In this document: piece by piece, positions 20,783 through 29,177 of the stretch
Numbering within the stretch: the first letter of the stretch is position 1
How the letters are laid out: every line of letters begins with the position of its first letter
Assembly: GCA_963812945.1 (NCBI GenBank)
Contig: CAWEXD010000008.1
Location: 1,612,001 to 1,676,000 of the forward strand
DNA from: DASRDR01 sp963812945 [NCBI: uncultured Candidatus Rokubacteria bacterium]
GTDB taxonomy: Bacteria; Methylomirabilota; Methylomirabilia; Rokubacteriales
Length of the DNA: 64,000 bases
Direction of reading: 5' to 3'
Notes under the pieces: generated by a model
Databases searched by the model: none
Seen by the model: only the letters and a program-made list of their open reading frames with translations
What the model was told of the DNA's origin: nothing
Made by a program: the position numbers and the translations under genes

Positions 20783-21133
20783 TCAACGGCGCTCGACCTT
20801 CCGCTCGTCGCGGCGCCCGGCCAGGAAGTGCAGATGGAGGTGATCGACGACCTGGCCGCCCTCCGGACCGCAGTGGACGGCGAGCCGGTAGCCGCGCTCG
20901 GCGAACCCTCGAGCCTCCCCGATGCGCTTCGCGGTGAGAACCAGGCGGCCCACGAGGCTCGCGTCCTCGGGCTCGAGCGCCATCACGGACTCGACGTGGC
21001 GCTTGGGGACGACGAGCACGTGCACGGGGGCCTTCGGATAGATGTCGTGGAAGGCCAGGATCTCGTCGTCCTCGTACTCGACGGTGGCGGGGCTCCGGCC
21101 GGCGACGATCTCACAAAACACGCAGGCGGGCAT
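20783..21133 (-). CDS. HIT family nucleotide hydrolase/transferase
   Basis: HIT proteins hydrolyse nucleoside phosphoramidates and related dinucleotides. This 116-residue protein starts CVFCEIVAGRSPATVEYEDD, with zinc-type Cys residues, and ends with the histidine triad in GGQVVDHLHLHFLAGR (HxHxH). That is the Hint/HinT pattern. The start is ATG 21133; the long open frame upstream is an antisense-like extension of the HD-GYP gene region. It lies 17 nt after the response-regulator gene. Confidence 0.95.
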   Translation of the reverse strand: MPACVFCEIVAGRSPATVEYEDDEILAFHDIYPKAPVHVLVVPKRHVESVMALEPEDASLVGRLVLTAKRIGEARGFAERGYRLAVHCGPEGGQVVDHLHLHFLAGRRDERKVERR

Positions 21134-21150
21134 GAGGCGCCGACGGACGC

Positions 21151-22140
21151 TCAGCGGTGCCCGTTCGCCGAGGCCTGCTTGAGCTCGAGGAACACGCGGA
21201 CCAGGTCCGGGTCGAACTGGCCGGTCCGGGCCCCCTCGCGGAGGCTCTCGAGCGCATCCTCCTCGCCGAAGGGGGTCTTGTAGGGGCGCTGGGTGCACAG
21301 CGCGTCGTACACGTCGACGATCGCCATGAGCCGTGCGAGGAGCGGCACCTCTTTCTCGCCGAGCCGGTCGGGGTAGCCTCGCCCGTCCCAGCGCTCGTGG
21401 TGGTGCCGGATGATGGGGCGCACCAGGCCGAGCGTCCGCATCGGCAGGACGAGCCGGTCGCCGGCGGCCGGGTGCTCTTCCATGAGCCGGCGCTCGTCGG
21501 GGCTCAGGGGGCCCGCCTTGAGGAGCACTCCGTCGGGCACCGCGATCTTCCCCAGGTCGTGCAGGAAGCCGCCCAGGCGGAGCGCCTTCAGCTCCTCCGC
21601 GCCGAGCCCGAGCCGCTCGCCGAACTCCATCGCGCACGCGGCCAGCCGCACGCAGTGCCCGGCCGTGTACGGGTCCCGCGCCTCGATCGTGAGCGCGAGG
21701 CTGGTGATCAGGCTCTCCGCCTCTTCCAGCTCCTCGAGGACCCGCTTCAGGCGGATGAGGGACCGGAGTCGCGCGCCGAGCTCGCGCGGGTGGACGGGCT
21801 TCGTGAAGTAGTCGTCCGCGCCGGCGGCGAGCCCCGCCACCCGGGAATCCAGCTCTCGTTCGGCCGTGAGGAGGACCACCGGGATGAAGTGCGTGACCGG
21901 GTCGCTCTTGAGGTGCCGGCAAAGGTCGATCCCGGTCATCCCGGGCATCCGCACGTCCAGCAGGATCAGGTCGGGGAACTCCTTGGCGATCTCGGTGAGC
22001 GCCTCGGCGGCGGATCCCACGTCGCGGACCGCGTATCCGAGGTGCGCGATGTAGTCCCGCATCGTCTCACGGACCATGAGGTCGTCGTCGACGATCAGGA
22101 CCCGCCCGAGGGCGACCGGGTTGTGCGTGGACGGTGTCAC
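21151..22140 (-). CDS. Response regulator with HD-GYP phosphodiesterase domain
   Basis: An N-terminal receiver domain (about residues 12-130: VLIVDDDLMVRETM, phospho-acceptor Asp in LILLDVRMPGMTG, Lys in YFTKPVHPRE) is joined to an HD-GYP domain (about 145-320) with FLHDLGKIAVPD, IRHHHERWDGRGYP and VDVYDALCTQRPYK. HD-GYP proteins usually hydrolyse cyclic di-GMP, so phosphorylation may control that activity. The start is GTG 22140, 7 nt after the sensor-kinase gene, so they form one unit. The partner kinase is degenerate, which questions how this receiver is phosphorylated. Confidence 0.94.
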   Translation of the reverse strand: MTPSTHNPVALGRVLIVDDDLMVRETMRDYIAHLGYAVRDVGSAAEALTEIAKEFPDLILLDVRMPGMTGIDLCRHLKSDPVTHFIPVVLLTAERELDSRVAGLAAGADDYFTKPVHPRELGARLRSLIRLKRVLEELEEAESLITSLALTIEARDPYTAGHCVRLAACAMEFGERLGLGAEELKALRLGGFLHDLGKIAVPDGVLLKAGPLSPDERRLMEEHPAAGDRLVLPMRTLGLVRPIIRHHHERWDGRGYPDRLGEKEVPLLARLMAIVDVYDALCTQRPYKTPFGEEDALESLREGARTGQFDPDLVRVFLELKQASANGHR

Positions 22141-22147
22141 GCGGGCA

Positions 22148-24652
22148 CTATCCCTGGGCCGGCAGCGCGACGGTGACCCACGTGCCGCGGTCCGGCTCGC
22201 TCTCCACGCGGATCTTCCCGCCGAGCGCGGCGACCAGCCGATCGGCCACCGTGAGAAGGAGACCCGTGCCGGGCAGCGCCCGCCCGTTCCGGGGGCTCAC
22301 CGCGCAGAACGGCTGGAGGATGCGCTTCTGCTCCTCCGGGGTGAAGCCGACGCCGTCGTCGGCCACGGTGATGACCACGTCACGGTCCTTCTGGTAGCAC
22401 GTCACGCGGATCTCGCCGACCTCGGTGTACTTCACCGCCGAGAGGATCAGGTTCCCGAGAACCTGCTCCACCCGGCGCCCATCGGTGACCACCGGCCCCA
22501 GCCCGGGCTTGATCTCGGCCTCGATCCGGTTGCCCTTGGCCGCGACGCGGGGCTGGAGCGCGCGGACCACTCGCTGGACGAGCGCCGGCAGATCCAGCGC
22601 GGCCTTGCTGATCTTTAGCCCCCCCGCGTGGAGCGCGCTCAGCGTCGTGAGCCCTTCGATCAGCTCCAGGATCTCCTGCCCGCGCTCCTGCAGGATCTCG
22701 AGCTGTCCTCGCTCGGCGTCGCCGAGCGGCTTCTGGAGCCCGTCGACCAGAAACCGGGGCAGGTCGAGGAGCGCGCTGAGCGGCGCGCGCAGCTCCTCGG
22801 TGACGGTCTTCTGCATCGCCGCGCGGAGCCGGGCCGTCTGGTCGACCGCCGGGTCGGCGCGCACGACCTCTCGCTCGACGATGACCTCCTTGACCTGCGG
22901 GACCTGGGCGGCGGCCTGGGCCGCCTGGAGCCTCATGCGCTGCTCGAGGTCCTTCGTCTGCTTCCGCGCCTCCTGCGTCTGCCGTTGGGCCTCGGCGTGG
23001 TCGACGGCGGCCTTCTGGAGCGCCTCCCCCTGCTGGGCGAGCTGCGCCTCGAGACCCTGGGTGCTGCGCTGCACCGAATCCAGCGCCTGGGCCCGGTCGA
23101 TGGCCTGGGCGGTCCGGCGGACGATTGCCTCCAGCCGGCCGACCTCGTCGGGGGGAAAGGCGTGCGGCGCGCGATAGCCGACGGCGACCACGCCGAGAAG
23201 CTCGTCGCCGACCAGAAGGGGGAACGCGGCGACGGAGCGCACCCCTCCGTCCTTCAGGTACGGCTCCTCGATCCGGTACTCGGCCTCCACGTCGGTCACC
23301 ATGAGCGGCTCCCGGGCGGACATGACCGCGCCCGCGAGCCCCTGGCCCCGACGGAGCCGCGTTCCCTCGACCTGCGTCCCGTGAAAGCCCACGGCGGCCC
23401 GGGCCGCCAGGCCAGCCTCGTCCGGGAGGACCAGCACGCCGACGTCCGCCCCGACGCCGCCGACGACTCGGCGGAGCAGACCCGGCAGGACCGCGTCGAT
23501 CGATCGGTCGCTCGCGGCGACGTGGGCCCCCGCCTCGTCGAGCCCGCTCACCACCTCGTACTCGCGAAGCTTTCCACGAAGCCAGCTCAGCATCCGGTTG
23601 AAGCTGTGCGTCAGCGCGCCCGCCTCTCCGCCGACCGTCACGCCCAGGGTCGCCGGCAGGTCACCGCCCTCGAGCCGCCCCATCGCCTGACGGAGCCGTC
23701 CGAAGCCCTCGATCTGGCGGCCGGCCATCCGGACAGCCGCAACGAGCGCCAGCGCCGTCAGGGCAAGCGCGCCGCCGCCGACCAGGAGGAGGTGGTTCCG
23801 CGTGTCGCGCATGATCTCGGCGGTCGGCATCCCGGCCACGAGGGTCCAGCCCATTGGGTGGATCCGGACCGCGGCCGCGACGCGGGAGACGCCGTCCTCG
23901 AACACGGCCTCTCCGGTACCGGCGCGCGACACGAGCTCGGGATACCCCGGGTTGTCGGCCACGCTCGACATGAGGAACAGCACCGGCTGGCGCGCGACCA
24001 CCACCCCGCGGTCCGTCAGGAGGGCCGTCACGGTCCCCGGTGTGGCCCCCTTCGCCGGGGCCAGCAGGTCCTGGACGCGCTTGAGGAGCAGGTCGAGCGC
24101 GAGAACCCCCCGGAGCTGCCCCTCGGGGGTTCGCACCGGCGCATAGAGCCCGACCACGATGTCCGGGCCGGTCCTCGACGGGACGCCCACGGACGCCTCC
24201 GTCGACGTCGCCGCGCGCTTGAACCAGTCCTGATCTCCGACCACCAGGCGTTTGCCCTCGGGCAGACCGGGCACCGACGCGGCCGCCACGCCCAGCTCGT
24301 CGAACAGGACGACCCGATCGACGTCGGGAAACGCCTGCTTCAGTCGTCGCCCCTGGGCCTCGCCCGCCCCGGTGGTCGCGCCTCCGGTCCCGAGGAGATT
24401 CGCGGCTCCCGCGAGGGCCTCGATGCGGGCCCCGAAGTGCTTCTCCACCTGCGCGCTCAGAAGGCTCGCCTGAGCGAGGGCGTCCCGCTCCGCTCGTTCA
24501 CGCTCCCGGCTGACCTGCCCCCAGGCCAGGTAGCCGATGAGGAGCAGGAACGGGACGCTGGTCGCGAGGGCGGCTCCGAGGAAGGCGCGGCGGAGTGAGC
24601 CTGTCGCTTCCCCGCCCTTGCCCTTCGTGTCCCCCACGCCGGGGCTGGCCAT
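22148..24652 (-). CDS. Cache-GAF sensor histidine-kinase-like protein lacking the phospho-accepting His
   Basis: The 834-residue protein has an N-terminal membrane helix (about 26-46), a double-Cache-type periplasmic sensor (about 60-290), a second helix (about 290-312) and a HAMP-like segment. A GAF domain (about 380-530), a Gln-rich coiled coil and a kinase core follow. In the core, the phospho-acceptor motif SHELRTP is TEELRAP, so Glu619 replaces His. The N-box Asn that binds Mg-ATP is Ser738 (NLILSAVKYT), and G2 reads PGTGLLL instead of GTGLGL. G1 ADDGVGF is kept. It is therefore probably a pseudokinase that senses a ligand and acts on the downstream HD-GYP regulator allosterically or through another kinase. 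ATG 24652 overlaps the stop of a 17-codon uORF. Confidence 0.9.
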   Translation of the reverse strand: MASPGVGDTKGKGGEATGSLRRAFLGAALATSVPFLLLIGYLAWGQVSRERERAERDALAQASLLSAQVEKHFGARIEALAGAANLLGTGGATTGAGEAQGRRLKQAFPDVDRVVLFDELGVAAASVPGLPEGKRLVVGDQDWFKRAATSTEASVGVPSRTGPDIVVGLYAPVRTPEGQLRGVLALDLLLKRVQDLLAPAKGATPGTVTALLTDRGVVVARQPVLFLMSSVADNPGYPELVSRAGTGEAVFEDGVSRVAAAVRIHPMGWTLVAGMPTAEIMRDTRNHLLLVGGGALALTALALVAAVRMAGRQIEGFGRLRQAMGRLEGGDLPATLGVTVGGEAGALTHSFNRMLSWLRGKLREYEVVSGLDEAGAHVAASDRSIDAVLPGLLRRVVGGVGADVGVLVLPDEAGLAARAAVGFHGTQVEGTRLRRGQGLAGAVMSAREPLMVTDVEAEYRIEEPYLKDGGVRSVAAFPLLVGDELLGVVAVGYRAPHAFPPDEVGRLEAIVRRTAQAIDRAQALDSVQRSTQGLEAQLAQQGEALQKAAVDHAEAQRQTQEARKQTKDLEQRMRLQAAQAAAQVPQVKEVIVEREVVRADPAVDQTARLRAAMQKTVTEELRAPLSALLDLPRFLVDGLQKPLGDAERGQLEILQERGQEILELIEGLTTLSALHAGGLKISKAALDLPALVQRVVRALQPRVAAKGNRIEAEIKPGLGPVVTDGRRVEQVLGNLILSAVKYTEVGEIRVTCYQKDRDVVITVADDGVGFTPEEQKRILQPFCAVSPRNGRALPGTGLLLTVADRLVAALGGKIRVESEPDRGTWVTVALPAQG

Positions 24653-24705
24653 CAGTCCCCGAGGCCCGCCGAGGAGACTCGTGACGCGGAACCGTGCGGA
24701 ATCAT
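24652..24705 (-). CDS. Leaderless 17-codon upstream ORF coupled to the sensor kinase
   Basis: The frame reads MIPHGSASRVSSAGLGD and ends in TGA, sharing its last base with the kinase ATG (TGATG). Its own ATG lies exactly 7 nt after a TAGGCT -10 box, so transcription should begin at or next to the start codon. The kinase ATG lacks a good Shine-Dalgarno sequence, so translation may depend on ribosomes finishing this uORF. The peptide resembles nothing I know. Chance occurrence cannot be excluded. Confidence 0.45.
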   Translation of the reverse strand: MIPHGSASRVSSAGLGD

Positions 24706-24712
24706 TGCGGAC

Positions 24713-24723
24713 AGCCTACCACA
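24713..24723 (-). promoter_or_regulatory. Extended -10 promoter of the sensor kinase/HD-GYP operon
   Basis: The minus strand reads GTGTGGTAGGCT followed by GTCCGCA and then ATG. TG-G-TAGGCT fits an extended -10. The same 12 bases precede glyS at the same distance from its ATG. No -35 is recognised. Confidence 0.5.
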
Positions 24724-24931
24724 CGCGTGCCCAGGGACAGCGGTGGTTAGACCGGGGAATCGTGTGGTCCACATGGCGACTCGCGGACCCGAAACAGGGC
24801 ACCCGCCCGGCTCCGACGGCGACGGCTGAAGCCCTTCCCAGGTCGGCAAGTCTCCGTCACGGCTCGGAAACAGGACCGTGGCACCTGGCCGCTCCCGGGC
24901 CGGGCCAGTCAGCCCCCGGGGGGTCCTGAGC

Positions 24932-25462
24932 CTAGCCGCTCGCCAGAAAGGCCGGCTCGAGGCGAACCTCCAGGAGGAACGTGATGGCTCCGCCCGGGTC
25001 GCGGTCGACGAGGCGGACCACGTCCGGCGCCTCCCAGAAGACGTAGGCGGGCCGGGGAACCTCGCGCTCGAGCGTCCCCCCGTCGCGCAGCCGGACGACC
25101 CGGAGCAGCGGCCGGGAGCCCGAAACCAGATAGGCGTAAAACCGGCCGTCCTCCCGCACGGCCGCCGGCCGAGGAACGTCGGCCGATACCTGGACGACCC
25201 GTCGCTCCGCCTGGACGAGCCAGGTCTCGTATCCGGGGTGGGCACCCGCGGGCTCGGCCCGGCTCGGATGAGGCCCCATCTCCCGCGCGGTTTCACCGGC
25301 GATCCGGAGCGGCGTGCGGACTTGATACGTGCGGACGCTGTAGCCGGCGCCAACCGGCATGTCGAACGACGCCTTCGTGTAGACCTGGCAGGACGCGACC
25401 GAGACGGCCGCCGCGAGGACGGCGGCCACGCCCACCAGCCCGAGCGTCCGGCGGCCGCTCAA
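24932..25462 (-). CDS. Putative lipoprotein of unknown function
   Basis: The 176-residue product has an N-terminal hydrophobic stretch (LGLVGVAAVLAAAVSVASC) ending in a lipobox-like VASC, so export and lipidation at Cys25 are likely. The mature part is mostly beta-type sequence without a family I recognise (YETWLVQAERRVVQVSADVP, then YAYLVSGSRPLLRVVRLRDG). The start appears to be TTG 25462, preceded by GAGGGA at a good distance. It follows the DegP-like protease by 22 nt on the same strand and may be co-transcribed with it. Confidence 0.7.
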   Translation of the reverse strand: MSGRRTLGLVGVAAVLAAAVSVASCQVYTKASFDMPVGAGYSVRTYQVRTPLRIAGETAREMGPHPSRAEPAGAHPGYETWLVQAERRVVQVSADVPRPAAVREDGRFYAYLVSGSRPLLRVVRLRDGGTLEREVPRPAYVFWEAPDVVRLVDRDPGGAITFLLEVRLEPAFLASG

Positions 25463-25484
25463 CGCGCTTCCCTCGCCGTTCGGG

Positions 25485-26186
25485 CTAGGGCGCCGGCGGG
25501 CTCGCGGGCGGGAATGGCAGCGCCACCCGCCCCTTCGCGGCGAGGAGGGGCTTCACCACGTTGATCGGGGTCGCGAAGGTGAGGGTCTGCGCGTCCCGGT
25601 GGTACGAGCGCGCCATCCCGATCACCTCGCCCTGCGCGCTGAGCACGGGTCCGCCGCTGCTCCCGCCGAAGATGGGCGCCGTGATCTGAAGGCTCTCCCG
25701 TCCACCCGGCGACCGCCGAACCGGGGCGCTGACGATCCCATCGGTCGCGGTCAGCTCAAGCCCCTGCGGGCTGCCGAGCACGAACACATGGTCTCCCCGC
25801 CGCATCACGTCCGAGTCGCCCAGGGTCACCGTCTGGAGGTCCCCGCGCGCGTCGACTCGCAGGAGCGCGACGTCGTGCGCCGGATCCGCGGCGACGATGC
25901 CGCTGACTTCGAGCGCCGCTCCGTTCGGCAGGACCACGTGCGCGCGGGTCGCGCCCGCGATCACGTGGTGGGCGGTGACGATGATGCCCTCGGCATCCAC
26001 GACGAAGCCGCTGCCCTGGGTGTTCCCGTGGCTCTTCTCCGTATGGATGGTGACGACCGCCGAGCTCGCCTGGGCGAGCATCGTGGCCACGTCCTGGGCC
26101 GCCGCGGGGCAGTCGCGGATCGCACCGAGCGTCAGGATCAGCGCGAATAGCAACGTGGCCCGGAGGCGGTGGCCCGGTCGGTTCAT
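25485..26186 (-). CDS. Exported trypsin-like serine protease (S1C/DegP-like, no PDZ)
   Basis: The 233-residue protein has a signal peptide (about residues 8-30, LRATLLFALILTLGAI) and a chymotrypsin-fold protease domain. All three catalytic residues are visible: His in IIVTAHHVIAGA, Asp in DPAHDVALLRV and Ser in FGGSSGGPVLSAQG. The chain stops after the protease domain with a Pro-rich tail, so the PDZ domains of DegP/HtrA are absent. It probably acts in the periplasm on misfolded proteins or a specific target. ATG 26186 is preceded by GGGGAG. Confidence 0.92.
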   Translation of the reverse strand: MNRPGHRLRATLLFALILTLGAIRDCPAAAQDVATMLAQASSAVVTIHTEKSHGNTQGSGFVVDAEGIIVTAHHVIAGATRAHVVLPNGAALEVSGIVAADPAHDVALLRVDARGDLQTVTLGDSDVMRRGDHVFVLGSPQGLELTATDGIVSAPVRRSPGGRESLQITAPIFGGSSGGPVLSAQGEVIGMARSYHRDAQTLTFATPINVVKPLLAAKGRVALPFPPASPPAP

Positions 26187-26677
26187 CGAGTCAGCTCCCC
26201 TTCAGTCCCGCCGATAGCGGTGGACCGTCGGTGCATCAAGCAAAGAGTATGCCCACCCGTCGCACCGGCAGAACCTGCCATCAGAGCCCCGGGAGGCGGA
26301 CGGACGCTGGCGGAGTCGAAGGCGCCTCTTTTCAATTGGTTGGGCTTCGACCGAGACCTCGATTGACGTTGGTAACTTCTGGCCGACGTCGCGGCGAGGG
26401 CCCCATCGTCGCCACCCGTCTGCCACGCGGAATCGCCGACTGTCATCCATGACGCACGGCGAACGACAACCGGGGAGCGTGCTGAAACGGAACACCGGAA
26501 AACCAGAGGAATCCGTTCCGTGCCTCGGGAGGTCTTCCACTCCGCGCGCTCGGCGTGAAGCCGGCGGCAGGCTCGGCACCGGGCTGGGCGGCGGTGGGCG
26601 TCAGGCGCCCGACTCGACTCGGCATGCGACACCGAGTCTCGCACGCGTGTCAAGGCGAAGGCGCGACCGGCCCGCGC
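26187..26677. other. 491-bp intergenic stretch without a recognisable gene
   Basis: It separates the DegP-like protease from the DUF3047 gene. Open frames on both strands are short, Arg/Ser/Pro-rich and lack protein-like segments or ribosome-binding sites. The stretch around 26325-26375 is noticeably less GC-rich than the surroundings (TTTTCAATTGGTTGGG), which could mark a promoter or old insertion, but I find no clear motif. Confidence 0.5.
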
Positions 26678-27367
26678 TCAGCCGCGGCAGGCTCGGAAGT
26701 TCGCGTAGTCTCCCTGAGCCGAGGATTGCGTGTCGTCGGCGTCCGTGAGCACGGCGATCCCCGCCGGCTTCGGCGGGTCCGCCACCTTGAACGCCTTCAT
26801 GTAGTCGTCTCGCGCGTTGACCCGCTCCTCGACCCACTGGCCCTTCTGCCTGGCGCCCGAGCGAAGCACGCGCACCTGGGTAAGCCCCGCGTTGGAGGTG
26901 AGCGGGGTGCCGACGGGGACCTTCTCGCTCCAGATGTACTTCACGGCCTTGGGCCCCCTGACCCGGGAGTGCGGGACCAGCACGTAGACCGCGAGGGCGC
27001 TGTCGTTGGTCTTGCTATTGCGCTCGTCGCTTCCCTTCGGGAACTCGACCGGACGCCAGGACCACGTGAGCCAGGGGTACGCGCTGAGGTCCCACTCGAA
27101 CTCCTTCGCGAGCTGGATGCCGAGCCCCTTGGACGCGGCGTGCAGGAAGCGCCGCCCGCTCTCCTCGTGGATCAGGTAGACTCCCCGCCCGCTGTCGTCC
27201 CGGAGCTTCCAGTCCGGAGGCTCCGCCCCCGCTGTCCCGGCCGAGAAGGTCTCGATCGTGATGCACTCGCCGGACGTCGCCGGTTGGGCGCCGGCGGAAG
27301 GGGCGAGCAGGAGGAGCGGGAGCACCACGCCAATCACGCGAGCCAGGGGCATTCGCCGCGGGTCCAT
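26678..27367 (-). CDS. Exported DUF3047 domain protein
   Basis: A signal peptide (MDPRRMPLARVIGVVLPLLL, cleaved near SAGAQ) precedes a DUF3047 domain covering almost the whole 229-residue protein. Typical elements are WKLRDDSGRGVYLIHEESGR, LTWSWRPVEFPKGSDERNSK, NDSALAVYVLVP, KAVKYIWSEKVPVGT and the end IAVLTDADDTQSSAQGDYANF. The domain is widespread in Gram-negative bacteria, has a jelly-roll-like predicted fold and has no established function. ATG 27367 follows GAGGTGAG; a GTG at 27382 in the same frame would add five residues. Confidence 0.9.
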   Translation of the reverse strand: MDPRRMPLARVIGVVLPLLLLAPSAGAQPATSGECITIETFSAGTAGAEPPDWKLRDDSGRGVYLIHEESGRRFLHAASKGLGIQLAKEFEWDLSAYPWLTWSWRPVEFPKGSDERNSKTNDSALAVYVLVPHSRVRGPKAVKYIWSEKVPVGTPLTSNAGLTQVRVLRSGARQKGQWVEERVNARDDYMKAFKVADPPKPAGIAVLTDADDTQSSAQGDYANFRACRG

Positions 27368-27482
27368 CCTCACCTCGCTCACCTCCGGGGTGACGCTCGG
27401 ACGACCTCGGAGTGGGGTCGGACCGTCCTTCCCGAACGACAGGGACGGGTCCCGGCCCTCACCCCTTCGCTGGCACCCTACC

Positions 27483-28730
27483 TCAGCTCTTCACGACGAC
27501 CAACTCCACGCGCCGATTACGGGTCCGCCCCTCTTCGGAGGCGTTCGAGGCAATCGGCCGCTCCGACCCATGGCCCTCGCTCTCGATCTGCGCTGCCGGC
27601 ACCCCGCGCGCCACGAGCGCCTGCTTCACGGCGGCGGCGCGGTCGGCCGAGAGCTTCTTGTTCGCGGCAGGATCCCCGCTGTCCTCGGTGTGGCCTCTCA
27701 CGCTCACGGTGACCTTCGGGTAGGCCTTCAGGACGGACGCGAGCATCCCCAGCTGCGCGTCCGAGGCGCGCGTCAGCGTTGCCGAGCCGGTCTCGAAATG
27801 CAAGTCGTCGATGGTGAAGCTCTTCGGCTCACCCGCGCCCGTCCCCGACAGGAAGCCGCTCAGGGAGTCGAGGAAACCGCCGGCCTGGACCTGGATCTTC
27901 GCGCCGTCCGGGAGATCGAGGGACTTCATGGCGACTCCGGGGCCCCCCGACCAGTTCTGGAACAGCACCCAGGCGAGCAGGGCCAGGGCGGCCAGCAACC
28001 CCCAGAACCAGGGGCTCCGGAACACGGGCACGGCCGTGGGGACGCGCCCGGCGGCGTCGCTGGCCGCCCCATACGCCGCCTCTCCCGCCCGCGCGACCCC
28101 GATCCCCGCGTTCCGCGCCGCATCCGTCACCCGTCCCCCCGCGCCCGCCGCCTGTCCCGCGAACCCGGGGGCCAGGCTCGACAGGAAGGCGCTGGAGCCG
28201 GTGAATCCGAGCGCCCGTATGATCCGATGGTCCAGGCCGGACGCGCTGTGCTCGCGCTGCGCGCCCAAGAGGCCCGCCAAGCCGCCGATATCGAGCTTGT
28301 TCTGCGCCAGGTACCCCTTCAGGCAAGAAAGGACGGTGGGCGCCGCCATCGCGAGCAGCGTGCTGACCGACGAGGGCTTCATTCCCGACATCGAGCTGAT
28401 GGCGCTGGTCAGCGCTCCCGTCCGGTCGCCGAAGAGGGAGCTTATCAGCGTGTTGCCCAGGGACAGGGCGGTCTTGTCACCCGAGGCCAACATGCCGCCG
28501 AGCTTGCCCACCAGGCCGGTGTCCACATGAGGTCCGGTCAGGGTCTTGAACAGCTCGGACGCGCCCGACGGCGTGGAGCCCTGCCGCATGAGACCCGCGA
28601 GGAGGGCGGGCAAGGCAGCGCCGACCGCGGCTCTCGTGGTCGTCTCGGGTTCGCCGATGTACCGGCTCGCTTCGCGGGTCAGGGTCGAGCCCAGCGAGCC
28701 CTGCATCAATTCGAACAGGTTCACAGACAT
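27483..28730 (-). CDS. DUF937 and OmpA-like peptidoglycan-binding membrane protein
   Basis: The 415-residue protein combines an N-terminal DUF937 domain (about residues 1-190, MSVNLFELMQGSLGSTLTRE), an Ala/Gly-rich region and one membrane helix (about 230-250, PWFWGLLAALALLAWVLFQ). A C-terminal OmpA/MotB domain follows (about 295-415, HFETGSATLTRASDAQ, SADRAAAVKQALVARGV, NRRVELVVVK). The OmpA part should hold peptidoglycan non-covalently; DUF937 is uncharacterised. The open frame continues upstream, but ATG 28730 has a clear Shine-Dalgarno sequence (AGAAGGA) and the true DUF937 N-terminus. Confidence 0.9.
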   Translation of the reverse strand: MSVNLFELMQGSLGSTLTREASRYIGEPETTTRAAVGAALPALLAGLMRQGSTPSGASELFKTLTGPHVDTGLVGKLGGMLASGDKTALSLGNTLISSLFGDRTGALTSAISSMSGMKPSSVSTLLAMAAPTVLSCLKGYLAQNKLDIGGLAGLLGAQREHSASGLDHRIIRALGFTGSSAFLSSLAPGFAGQAAGAGGRVTDAARNAGIGVARAGEAAYGAASDAAGRVPTAVPVFRSPWFWGLLAALALLAWVLFQNWSGGPGVAMKSLDLPDGAKIQVQAGGFLDSLSGFLSGTGAGEPKSFTIDDLHFETGSATLTRASDAQLGMLASVLKAYPKVTVSVRGHTEDSGDPAANKKLSADRAAAVKQALVARGVPAAQIESEGHGSERPIASNASEEGRTRNRRVELVVVKS

Positions 28731-29177
28731 GGTCCTTCTCCCTTCAGCATTCACGACCCCGATTCTCCGAGATCGTGGGTTGGTGGTCTCGACGGGGGAC
28801 GCTTCCGTCGGGCCACCGACCCGCTCCATTCCGCGACTCTTGCTCGGCGGGCATCCGCTATCCGCTCGTGATTCGCACGTCGCGATGCTTCTCGACCTCG
28901 CGGAGGTGAGCGCGCTTCCTGAGAGGACTGCCCGAACATCATGACCTTCCGCGGCGACCGCCTTCGCGAAGTCGCCGACGACGCTCACACTAGAGGCCCG
29001 GCGTGGCGGGGTCTATGGGACTTTGGGCTATCAGACCTTGGGCCTATGGAGAAACGCGGCTCTCGGCCGCGGCATCCGGGAATGTCTCACTCCAGGACAG
29101 TCCGCGAGCGCCACCAGGCCCTCGCAATGTAAAATTGGACCGGGTGTCGCGCGGCATCGCGTGAGACCCGGACGCGC
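28731..29177. other. 447-bp divergent intergenic region
   Basis: The DUF937-OmpA gene leaves to the left and the coiled-coil gene to the right. The frame upstream of 28730 on the minus strand is open but reads as low-complexity non-protein sequence. A TAAAAT at 29130-29135 is a fair -10 for the rightward gene. I see no RNA gene or repeat here. Confidence 0.5.
29130..29135 (+). promoter_or_regulatory. Candidate -10 box of the coiled-coil gene
   Basis: TAAAAT (five of six consensus bases) stands in a GC-rich context 42 nt before the ATG at 29178. No convincing -35 is seen. Confidence 0.35.

Noticed and set aside
26183-26653. 156-codon minus-strand frame in the 26.2-26.7 kb spacer
   Set aside because: No domain, no ribosome-binding site, Arg/Ser-rich; competing frames on both strands look equally random.
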